Source: Tetraselmis striata (Eukaryota; Chlorophyta; Chlorodendrophyceae; Chlorodendrales; Chlorodendraceae). Taken from it: a stretch of DNA of 64,000 nucleotides. The notes under the pieces were generated by a model that was not told the DNA's origin, did not search any database, and saw nothing but the letters and a program-made list of their open reading frames with translations. The DNA lies in assembly GCA_006384855.1 (NCBI GenBank), contig VCJN01003563.1, positions 423,685 through 487,684 on the forward strand. Reading direction: 5' to 3'. A program made the position numbers and the translations under genes. Below are positions 54,615-62,836 of the stretch, piece after piece. Position 1 is the stretch's first letter; every line of letters starts with the position of its first letter.

Positions 54615-55473
54615 CTACCGCCCCCGGTCCGTGCCCGCCCCCCCTGGCATGCGCCCGGCTGGCTCCGCTGCCGCCGGCCTCTTCCTGGCGCCGGCATGTG
54701 GTGTTATGCCCCCTGTCGGCTCGGGTGCTGACTGCCCCTTGTTGCCCGCAGATACTTCTGTGGGCTTGCTATTCATGGCAGCTGCTGCCATCTGCTGCGC
54801 CCCGCGGCTAAGGAGCTTGTTTGACGGGGCTGGCATGATGCTGCCGCGCGCTCCCGTTGCGCTTGCTTCCTTTGGCGTCCAGCCTGCATCCTCACAGTAG
54901 CGTCCTGAAGCGCCGGGGATCTAGCCGCACGGGGAACATGAGCTCGTCGGGCGAGCGGGGGAGGGGGGCTGTAGCCGGTAGACAGGTCTTGCACCGGAGC
55001 GCCGTTCTGGTCGATTCCGGACTGCGGTAGTGATGAAAGAAAAAACACTTAGTCGCCGACACTCGCTCGGGCAGCGACAACGTCAGCATCTAGCTACACG
55101 ATGAGCAGGTAAACCGGCCGGCAAGCGCACCTTTGCAATGGGGATGCAAAGAACCCTTGTTGCATGCGTCGGCTTCATCGATTTAAGCAAGGCAGCTTGC
55201 TCCTCCTCCACGGTCAATTACGGTGGGCAGACGGGCCGTTCAGCTTGACCAGTCAAAAACGCTCGACGTGTCATCGGCGCTGATTGTCGTGAGGTAGTAG
55301 CGCAGGGGCGGGCCGCGCGGGACAGGCGGGGGCTCGTGTGCTCCTCTCGGCAGCATGATATCTTCCCACGACGCGTCATCCGTCCCGGCAGCGGCATGGA
55401 AGGTGCTGACGGAGGCCATGGTGGCACGGGGGGCGAGCAGGGCGATCTGCTCTTCATGCGAAGCGGTCAGCAT
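54615..55473 (-). CDS. Small hypothetical gene, two exons
   Basis: The first exon begins ATG at 55473 (LTASHEEQIALLAPRATMAS) and has DDASWEDIMLPRGAHEPPP, then TTISADDTSSVF. A donor GTCAAG at 55249 would end it at 55250. A second exon around SPDELMFPVRLDPRRF (54940-54900) and an Ala/Pro-rich end (KLLSRGAQQMAAAAMNSK, stop 54615) follow in frames that need one more splice. A CTATTTATG box lies next to the start on the minus strand. No family is recognised. Confidence 0.4.
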
Positions 55474-55559
55474 AAATAGGCGAAGCAGCGAGCGAGGAAG
55501 TGCCGAAAAGTGAAAGTGCCCGCGCGGCTGGTGGCTAATCACTTACTTTATATCATTGC

Positions 55560-56088
55560 ATCAGTCTCGAGTAGTAATGGTATCTCGGTACCCGGGGCGT
55601 CACAATGACATTATCAATGACACTACGATGCATCTGCTGTTGTATGTAAAGCACAACGCGTTTCACATTAATCTTATTGCTGAACAGATTACATGCATAT
55701 CAACATACATACCACAAATGACATGAAATTCACAAAAGTACAGATGTGTACAACGGCAAAGACAAATGCAAACTTTTGTGTCAACATCGGTTGACAATGC
55801 ATGCTCGTCGCGACGATACTGCACTACACCGCCGAATCCATGCCTAACATTGACCCATGTTGTCAGTATCAGAAAAAATATGTTGTGAGTGTGTCAGGAA
55901 AATTAGTGAAGCATGCATGTGCAAGCATAATGCAGATTGGCCATGTTTCGTAAGATAGTATTGCTTAACATTACATTTGGAAACCCCAAACCCAACCGAC
56001 GCCTATATGTATCATGCGCCTGCCATACTACGCAAATACATATGCAATTGCTCAATTCACACACGCCACGGTTGCTGCGTATATGCTA
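55560..56088. other. AT-rich spacer, no gene seen
   Basis: From 55540 to about 56000 the sequence is AT-rich with no long frame. Confidence 0.45.
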
Positions 56089-56478
56089 CTACTGCATGGC
56101 ATCAACACCGCCATCATCCTCATCGAGGGCGGCGATGTCGTAGGCATGGGAGTGCTTCAAGTAGGAGCACCACCCGTGCCGGGCTGCACTATCAACATCA
56201 GCGCAAAGTGCAGGAAAGCAACAACAACATGTAAGATGCTCCAGCAATAATATATAACAGAGGTGGCCCATCACCTGATCATCTGCCTCGGCACAGCGTC
56301 ACCAGCGGCCCTTTGCCGCCGCCCCCTGCCGGCAATGCTGATGGCCTCTGTCCATGTATATGTGACAAGTCTGCCATGCACAATCCTGGGCGGGAAGACA
56401 AAGTCTTGCTGGAAGACAGTGTTGATCGGGCCCCCCACAGTCCAGTGCTCATAGGCGTTGATAGCACGCATCTCCAAC
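56089..56478 (-). CDS. 3' exons of a hypothetical minus-strand gene
   Basis: After a GTTTGCAG acceptor (56479) an exon reads EMRAINAYEHWTVGGPINTV, then QQDFVFPPRIVHGRL and SIAGRGRRQRAAGDAV. Its donor GTGATGG lies near 56270. A last exon reads ARHGWCSYLKHSHAYD and ends IAALDEDDGGVDAMQ, stop at 56089. The acidic end looks like a real C terminus. Upstream exons were not identified. The product is unknown. Confidence 0.4.
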
Positions 56479-56557
56479 TGCAAACACAACGGGAGGCGAA
56501 GTCATCGCGCTGTTTTTGAGGTGGCGCTCAGCGACAACGAAATAAGTTACCTTGACC

Positions 56558-56964
56558 TACAAGCTAAGGGCAGCTACGGAGGTATTCTTCGCAGCCTTCA
56601 TGGACATCGCAGCAACAAAGGACATCACTCCGTGCGTGAAGTTGCATGACGGCAATTTCCCGATGGATAGAACTGCATGGCAACCTTGACGCACTGAGTG
56701 CTCAGTGCATGGAGCACTGCAAACATGGAGATCAAGGAGGGCTTCCGCGACGGCAGCAACCAACAGCCCCAGCACCTGCTCAAGTCCGGCAAGGTGATGC
56801 TCTCCATGACTGGCCAAGTCACGACGCGCAGCACCTTGATCGCGCACCACCGTGACATGCATGGACCAGCCCATCGTGCACAGCCCCACCTGCCCAAGGC
56901 AAAGGCGTGTGCCGTGAAGGCAGAGATGGCAGAGAAAGCGGCGACGAAGCGAAGGAAGATGTAA
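56558..56964 (+). CDS. Exon-like pieces of a hypothetical plus-strand gene
   Basis: A first piece reads VFFAAFMDIAATKDITPC and VKLHDGNFPMDRTAW (about 56580-56685). After a GCTCAG acceptor near 56703 the frame continues NMEIKEGFRDGSNQQPQ, KSGKVMLSMTGQVTTRSTL, and a basic end KAEMAEKAATKRRKM with TAA at 56962. The minus strand is also open but looks less natural. Family unknown. It would be convergent with the next gene. Confidence 0.35.
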
Positions 56965-56979
56965 ATGCATTAATTACAT

Positions 56980-58170
56980 CTAGTGAGCGTGCCCCTTCTC
57001 CTTCTCGCCCTTCCTGGATTTGCCAGAGACAACCATGTCACATGAGCGGCAGGTGCTCGGCTCACCGCTGCCCTCAGCCCCCCTCACCGATGTTGAACGC
57101 CTCGCCTCCCGCCTCCATCGTTGATTCGCGCCCCGCCCTCCTCTGCATGAAGTACTTATTTTCATATGGCCCGCACTTTACCGCATCCCCGCTGTCAATG
57201 CTGTCGTAGCTTTCAGAACTGCGTCGATGTGCGGGGCTTTGAATAGTCGCCTTCGCAGGTGTTGTCTGAGATACCCGCTCACTGCTCTCGCTCCATGCGC
57301 TCCTGCCAGTCCGTAGCGCGCAGCTTCCGAGCGCGCCCACCCAGCTCACGCGCACGCTCTGAGGTCACAGTTCGGAGCGCCTACTGTTTCAGCTTGTCTG
57401 CCTCGCTCTTGCCCGGCAGCGCCTCCCACCGGAATACATAGCCACCCGTCTCTATGGGAAGCGGTGGCGGGATTGGTGCGCCGAATCCCAGCCCATCACA
57501 TCGCGCAGAGCATCGCTATCGTCCATCGGGGGCATAAAATGCGCCTCGCACAGCGCATGCAGCTCGCGCATTGCGTATACTTTGGGATCATCGAAGCAGT
57601 GAGGAAGGGCCATGCCTTTGGATCACTTGGGCCCACTGAGTAGCCAGTTGGCAGCTCCATGTGGTGGCCGTGGCCGTTCATGCGGTCGTACATCGCCTCG
57701 GTCACCGCCGAGACCAACGCCTCCTCGCCTACCACTGGTAGGCCGTCTACTGTGGTGGACTTGCCACACCTCCGGCAGAATTCGGAGGCGGCGGGCTGGT
57801 GGCCGAAACGGCCAGAACGCACCGAGCGCAATTCTCGCGTCGCGCCATATCGTTGGGGCGCTGCGTCGGCGCGAAGGGTTTTCAGCCTCCAACCCGTTGT
57901 AGCATCAACGGACGATGCGAGAGAACAACGGAGGAACTCAAAATCCGCCACGGCAACGACCTCAGCTTCCCCTCCCTCTAGCGATATCGGGTGCGTGTCG
58001 GGTGGGATCGGTGCGTTCTGGCCACGCGGCCACGCGAAACCCGGCTTCCTCTAGCTGTGACAAATCGCAGCTGCACACGTACGCCGCGTCGAAGCCCAGA
58101 TCTGTCTCGTCTTGCGCCTCCGCTAGGGAAGTGAATACGTACACCCCTTGCGCAGCCTTGTTAGCGGTGC
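56980..58170 (-). pseudogene. Spliced Cys-rich gene truncated by the LTR element
   Basis: From the LTR junction at 58170 the minus frame reads TANKAAQGVYVFTSLAEAQ, DAAYVCSCDLSQLEEAGF (C-x-C), a VADFEFLRCSL exon, ASEFCRRCGKSTTVDGLP (C-x2-C), YDRMNGHGHHMELPTGY, DPKVYAMRELHALCEAHF after a frame change, IETGGYVFRWEALPGKSE, RKLRATDWQERMERE, and a last exon with STCRSCDMVVSGKSRKGEK and stop at 56980. Repeated CxxC pairs suggest zinc binding. The 5' part is missing: an HYCH stretch read across the junction lies inside the LTR. It may be a host gene or an older element. Function is unknown. Confidence 0.42.
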
Positions 58171-58697
58171 TGTGACAATAATGGCATACTCTGTACGGGT
58201 ACTGTATGATCGTAGCATCATTCATGTACGAGTACCTGCTGCTGTATCGTATGTGTGAGCGCGTGTGTCACGCGCCACAATACGAGTACTGGTGGATGAT
58301 GAATCATGAGATGAGTCCTACTGGTACCGGTACACTGTTCAGTAGTAGTTACGGGATAATACGCATGTGCGTACCCGTAGCGGGCATATTTGTATAATGC
58401 ACTTGCCTCTGTAACATCAGTTGTATACTTGTGTATAAACTGATGTGTCAACTACATGTGCGGAGGTCTCTAAGCGACGACCTCCTGTTCGATACTTCAA
58501 GGCACGACTCTCCACGGTGACGCGCTTAGCAGTGCGCGTGCCGCTTGGTGGTGGCTAGCTGTGAGCTAGCCATACGCATAAATAGCGGCGGGTGGTGACA
58601 ACGTTGTAACCATTGTTTCTTTCTCTCTCTGTTGCCTTCTGTGTGTTTACGACAGCCTTGTCTGCTTGACCTGCGTGAGGCACCCTAGACTGTCGCA
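58171..58697 (+). mobile_element. 5' LTR of retrotransposon 1
   Basis: It begins TGTGACAATA and ends GACTGTCGCA just before the primer-binding site. It contains a TATA-like box and a GGCGGGTGGTGACAAC block shared with the second LTR at 62363. TG...CA ends and length (527 bp) are normal for LTRs. Confidence 0.75.
58577..58585 (+). promoter_or_regulatory. LTR TATA box CATAAATAG
   Basis: Followed by CGGCGGGTGGTGACAAC. The same arrangement (TATATATAG plus the block) occurs at 62628, so it is the conserved core promoter of this element group. Confidence 0.6.
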
Positions 58698-58698
58698 C

Positions 58699-58712
58699 TG
58701 GTTTCGGAGCGA
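58699..58712 (+). promoter_or_regulatory. Primer-binding site of element 1
   Basis: TGGTTTCGGAGCGA lies one base after the LTR end CA. It begins TGG, as expected for pairing with a tRNA CCA end. The core resembles the tRNA-iMet site TGGTATCAGAGC but differs at three positions; the true primer tRNA is not identified. Confidence 0.7.
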
Positions 58713-58788
58713 CTGTTGCGCTCCTTATCCTAGCTTCCACTGCTTTATCTGAGATAACTCGACTGAACAGTTCGACCTGTCCGAGTCG

Positions 58789-60534
58789 ATGAATTCTGCT
58801 GGCAAGAGCCGAGAGCTGCTGCTCAACGAGGAAAGTTCTGTCGACCTGTCGACTACCAAGGTTTGTGCAGCCGTGGTGGTGACTTACGGTAAGGGTCACT
58901 CGGTCGAACGCCAAGTGATTCTGACGACTGAACCGAACGCTAGATCGACTCTCTTCTTACCTGTCGGAAAGTCGATAGCGTCTGACAAGTCTGTGCGCGG
59001 CACGGCGGTGCGCAAACTGCGTGAAGAGACTGGCTTGCTTGTCGATGAAGATGATTTAGAATTGTTTGACATTCTCACCATCGAGGGCATGCGTTGTTTC
59101 TTATATGCATCTAAGCTATCGGCGAAGCAGATAGCGAAGGAGATGCGCACACCAGAGAGATCGCACGCCTTAGTCATGTCGCATTTAGTAGCACCGGTGG
59201 TTGCAGCTGGTGAAGAACTAAATGCTGATGATGGCGGCGCTGCATTACCCGACGTCGCGCGCACCTTCCCTGAGAGTATCACCCTAGACCCGGAGTCTGA
59301 GGATTCGTACTCCGTGAGCATTGCATTGAACAATCAAGGCAAGCCTGTGCCGACGACTGTGTGGTACCCTCCGTTCATGATTCATACTGCGGTAAGTGAT
59401 TCATGGGCAACCATTTATAAGTCTGTGTTGAATGGTTTCTGGATGAACCGTTCATACCCTGAGCTTCCTCAACAATTCGCATTTAGGTATGACTCTTGTG
59501 AGTCCCCTATCTGGCATGCTGTGCATCGTTATCTAGTTGTAGATCCGATGGCAACTGACCTCAGCAATATAACAATCACTGACATACCATGGTATGAGAC
59601 GCGTGATGCACAACTAACTGAGTCCCAGAGGAAGTCTGCTCAAACCCAGCCCAAGCAAGATGGCACGGATGTCCTCAAGCTAGATGTATGGCTGACTGGA
59701 CTACCGGAGCTGCTTGGCACTGTGGGACTGAAGTCCACAACTGCATCTGGTCTTGCATATGCCGTGCAGACTCTGAGTGGCAAGTTCCATCGTTGGTGGC
59801 AGGGATTTGATTCCAAGCCTCCTTCGCTGCGTCCTACCAACGCTGCAGAGTTTGTGAAGGCAGTTAGAGACTCACCATTGATGCATGACATAGTGCATGA
59901 TGCATGCATAGAGCTTGATGGCATCAAGCAGGTGTCTGCTGGTCCCCAAGACTCTCCCTTGGATTATAAGGACTTTGTGCACACCTTCAACGATGTCCTA
60001 GCAAGGACCAGACTAACCCTTCCTGATGAGTTCATGGTCCTTAAGTTTGCATCTGCACTGAGTCACAATAAGCTTAAAGAGATTGCCCATAAGTTTGTGA
60101 CTGACCAGAAGCGAGCTGGACAACCATCGACACTCGCTGAGCTACAGCAGTATACAACGGCGATGGTTGGGAGCAACAAGGCGCTTGGCAATGCGGCTAA
60201 GCCTGTGGCCAATGGACATCCTGCTGGCAATGGCAATGGAGGACATGACTCCATGAAGAAGTCCAAGGCTGCCAACATGAGCAAACGCAACCGTGGAGAT
60301 GATGCTCCACCTGTCGCAACCAATGGACGCCACACCAACAACGGCAAGAGGCAGAAGTCCAGCGACGGGAAGCAGAAGGGTAATAACACCACAACATCTG
60401 GCAGAAAGATAGTAGATTATCTTAATCATGTCAAAATGCATGAGCCTGAGAAGTATGCTAAGCATCTGACTGCTAAAACATGCTTTAAGTGCGGTGAGGC
60501 TCACCTTCTGAAAGACTGCCCTAAGATGAAATAG
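58789..60534 (+). CDS. gag: Gag of LTR retrotransposon 1 with an N-terminal Nudix-like domain
   Basis: The 581-residue frame from ATG 58789 has three parts. Residues about 25-115 resemble a Nudix hydrolase: VCAAVVVTYGKG, TTEPNARSTLFLPVGK, then RGTAVRKLREETGLLVDED, aligned with the box Gx5Ex7REUxEExGU but with D66 for the first Glu, one extra residue and K76 for Glu; E79 and E80 are kept. FDILTIEGMRCFLYASKL follows as in Nudix folds. The middle (about 180-420) has capsid-like helices (LAYAVQTLSGKFHRWWQGF, VRDSPLMHDIVHDACIE). The basic C terminus ends in a zinc knuckle CFKCGEAHLLKDC (C-x2-C-x3-H-x4-C). It stops at a UAG that is in frame with Pol. Confidence 0.8.
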   Translation: MNSAGKSRELLLNEESSVDLSTTKVCAAVVVTYGKGHSVERQVILTTEPNARSTLFLPVGKSIASDKSVRGTAVRKLREETGLLVDEDDLELFDILTIEGMRCFLYASKLSAKQIAKEMRTPERSHALVMSHLVAPVVAAGEELNADDGGAALPDVARTFPESITLDPESEDSYSVSIALNNQGKPVPTTVWYPPFMIHTAVSDSWATIYKSVLNGFWMNRSYPELPQQFAFRYDSCESPIWHAVHRYLVVDPMATDLSNITITDIPWYETRDAQLTESQRKSAQTQPKQDGTDVLKLDVWLTGLPELLGTVGLKSTTASGLAYAVQTLSGKFHRWWQGFDSKPPSLRPTNAAEFVKAVRDSPLMHDIVHDACIELDGIKQVSAGPQDSPLDYKDFVHTFNDVLARTRLTLPDEFMVLKFASALSHNKLKEIAHKFVTDQKRAGQPSTLAELQQYTTAMVGSNKALGNAAKPVANGHPAGNGNGGHDSMKKSKAANMSKRNRGDDAPPVATNGRHTNNGKRQKSSDGKQKGNNTTTSGRKIVDYLNHVKMHEPEKYAKHLTAKTCFKCGEAHLLKDCPKMK

Positions 60535-60540
60535 GGGTGC
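60532..60540 (+). promoter_or_regulatory. Candidate UAG readthrough site between Gag and Pol
   Basis: AAA TAG GGG TGC: Gag and Pol are in the same frame (frame 1) and only this stop separates them. No other in-frame stop occurs from 58789 to 62365. Confidence 0.6.
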
Positions 60541-62367
60541 CCTTATTCTGTTGTTGACAGCTCAGTAGATAGGGATGTAAGTGATGTTTGTGTGACATCA
60601 TGCTGTCCAGTAACTGTCGAGTCGCATGACTGCGAAGTTACTGTTGCCGATATGTCATTGGCACCTGAGGTATCCGCATTATTGTCTAATGCACGTCTGA
60701 ATGACGATATACCTGTGACGAGTACATGTTCGAGTGGCGATGTCGTCATCTCTGAGAGTAGTAACGACTATGTTGAGTCGCCTACTGATGAGAACTCGAA
60801 TAGTGTACGTGAGTCTGGTACGACTTTGCCAGTAGCCTGTGTAACGGGTGCTCGGAAAGTTTCGACTCATCGTCGCGTAAAGGCTCTGAGGCGTCGTATG
60901 CCTAGAAAGACTGCAGTCAGTGCCGAGTGGCGACTGGTCGATAGAGTCTTCGATCCCTTCGATGAGATGTTCCAGTTTACGCTGGAGGGCTGTGCGGATA
61001 ATGAGGGTCTGAATACCCATCGAAACTTGCCGTTCTGTTCAGAACAAGATTCGGTATTATCGCGCGACTTGTCGAATGAACGTGTGTTTATTCACCCTCC
61101 ATGGCATATGACTGAGTCTATTGCGAGGCATTTTGAGCAATGCCGCAGTAGGGCTAAAGAACATACTGTAGGAGTGTTTGTATTGCCTGCATTTGATAGA
61201 TTCAGTGCTTTGACAAAGCATTGGAAACTATTGCAGCAATACCCGGCAAAGACACCTTTGTTCACCAGGTGGTCTGATAAAAATGCCACAGTCCAGGAAG
61301 ATGTTAGACCGCCAAAGTATGGGGTTAACATTTGGTTAGTTGATGCTAACTGTGCTTTTCCTGATGACTTTGTACCTAAAACTGTCACAAGTCCAAATGT
61401 GAGTTTTAACGTGGACTCTGCAAAAGTTGCGGATTCTAGCGTTGGTATTGGTGAACGTGCATCTGAGTCTATAAATGAGTGTGATGCTGTCAATGTGACT
61501 GATCCATCATTTTGGAGTATGCAAAGGCAAAGTTTGCCTCAGATTGCTTCTTTGACTCGTTGGGATGACCCCAGGCCATTGTTGAAAGTTAATGTGACAA
61601 TTAACGATGACGCCGTTGTGGATGCACTGGTTGATAATGCGGCATCTTTAGATTTTATATCTGAGGACTTTGTGCGCAGAAACAACTTGCAGATACAAAA
61701 GTTGAAAGCCAGAACACCTGTCCGTTTGGCTAATGGTCAACGTGTCTCATGTTACCATACAACTGTTGTGTCTCTGTCTGTTGGAGGACATGTATTTGAG
61801 AATCGAGTATTTTATATACTGCGTGAGCTCAAAGTCTCCGACATTGTATTGGGTTTAACTTGGCTTGATGAAGCGCAAGTTACCATTAAGTATGGTACGG
61901 AACGTATCATGACTTTAATGGATGGAACCCATGTACCTGTTGTAATAGTGGGTCGTACTCCTGCATGTAGCATGATTACTTCCACTAGGGTACAAAAGTT
62001 GATGCGCAAAACTGCTCGTGCGTCTAAGCATAATTCTTTGGCTGAATTCTATGTCGTTGAAATGTCGGTTATAAAGGATGATCCTGACCTGCATTTAGAC
62101 AATGCTATGACACCAGAGCAAAAGGATACTATTCGTCATTTGTTGTATGACGAGTTTCCTGAAATTTTGCGTCCAGTCAACAGGCCGCCTGTTCATCGGC
62201 CATGGGATCACAAAATTGAGTTAACTGGCAAAATGAAACGCCAAAGACTTAATCGTTTGTCTCCCGCTGAACGTGCTGATGTGACAGTTATACTATTGTG
62301 TATCTTGTCCTGCACTATCTTTGGCATAATACTGTACAAGTACCAGTACCGCAGAGTGGTGATGTAA
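60535..62367 (+). CDS. pol: Truncated Pol of LTR retrotransposon 1: PPW domain, retropepsin, start of RT, then a membrane segment
   Basis: In frame after the Gag UAG (first ATG 60592). In order: a spacer; a basic patch; a methyltransferase-like domain (about 60950-61270) with DPFDEMFQFTLEGCADNEG, SVLSRDLSNERVFIHPPW and VGVFVLPAFDRFSA; a retropepsin (about 61585-61900) with VVDALVDNAASLDFIS, where Ty3 elements usually have D-S/T-G-A, and VSDIVLGLTWLDEA; then the Pol linker FPEILRPVNRPPVHRPWDH and RLNRLSPAERADV at the start of RT. It then jumps to VILLCILSCTIFGIILYKYQ and RRVVM, a single hydrophobic segment plus basic tail, and stops 5 bases inside the next LTR. RT palm, RNase H and integrase are missing. 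Ty3/gypsy-like by order. Confidence 0.78.
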   Translation, partial: GCPYSVVDSSVDRDVSDVCVTSCCPVTVESHDCEVTVADMSLAPEVSALLSNARLNDDIPVTSTCSSGDVVISESSNDYVESPTDENSNSVRESGTTLPVACVTGARKVSTHRRVKALRRRMPRKTAVSAEWRLVDRVFDPFDEMFQFTLEGCADNEGLNTHRNLPFCSEQDSVLSRDLSNERVFIHPPWHMTESIARHFEQCRSRAKEHTVGVFVLPAFDRFSALTKHWKLLQQYPAKTPLFTRWSDKNATVQEDVRPPKYGVNIWLVDANCAFPDDFVPKTVTSPNVSFNVDSAKVADSSVGIGERASESINECDAVNVTDPSFWSMQRQSLPQIASLTRWDDPRPLLKVNVTINDDAVVDALVDNAASLDFISEDFVRRNNLQIQKLKARTPVRLANGQRVSCYHTTVVSLSVGGHVFENRVFYILRELKVSDIVLGLTWLDEAQVTIKYGTERIMTLMDGTHVPVVIVGRTPACSMITSTRVQKLMRKTARASKHNSLAEFYVVEMSVIKDDPDLHLDNAMTPEQKDTIRHLLYDEFPEILRPVNRPPVHRPWDHKIELTGKMKRQRLNRLSPAERADVTVILLCILSCTIFGIILYKYQYRRVVM

Positions 62368-62764
62368 CATTCTACGGGTACAACATGTACTAGTACGAGG
62401 GCGCGCACGACGCGCGCACTAGTACTCGTACCGGGTATCGACTACCCGAGGTCCGTATATATGTCTGCTCGGTATTTGTCAGTACCAGGCAATATACTAA
62501 GCAATGCCATACCAGAACGAGGCAGACGTTTAGTCTTCTGTTCGTCTCTCCAAGGTGACGCTCTTCGCAGTGAGCGTGCTGCTATAGGTTGACATGGTCT
62601 GACGACCAGTACCGGCACCAACCATAGTATATATAGCGGCGGGTGGTGACAACCTTGTAACCAATTGTTGTGTTCTCAAAACACTGTAGCCTCTCGCCTT
62701 TGCACCACCATGGCACACCATCTGTGTTTGTCCTTGCAGTCTCTATCCGGCTGAGACTGTCGCA
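62363..62764 (+). mobile_element. LTR of retrotransposon 2 (or 3' LTR of a recombinant element)
   Basis: It begins TGTAACATTC and ends GACTGTCGCA before a primer-binding site. It shares the TATA block and the last 10 bases with LTR 1 but is otherwise strongly diverged and shorter (402 bp), so the two are not a pair from one insertion. GCAGAGTGGTGA just upstream is purine-rich and could be a polypurine tract. Confidence 0.7.
62628..62636 (+). promoter_or_regulatory. LTR 2 TATA box TATATATAG
   Basis: Followed by CGGCGGGTGGTGACAAC, as in LTR 1. Confidence 0.6.
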
Positions 62765-62765
62765 C

Positions 62766-62779
62766 TGGTTTCGGAGCGA
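62766..62779 (+). promoter_or_regulatory. Primer-binding site of element 2
   Basis: TGGTTTCGGAGCGA, identical to the site of element 1, one base after the LTR end. Confidence 0.7.
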
Positions 62780-62836
62780 GTGTTAGCTCCAGATTGTTCA
62801 AGTCTTCCACTGCAAGTACTCCTCGTTTGTTGTATA

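Noticed and set aside
58896-59333. Minus-strand 145-codon frame inside gag
   Set aside because: A shadow of the Gag 1 frame, low in conserved features; the plus frame has homology to Gag 2 and a zinc knuckle.
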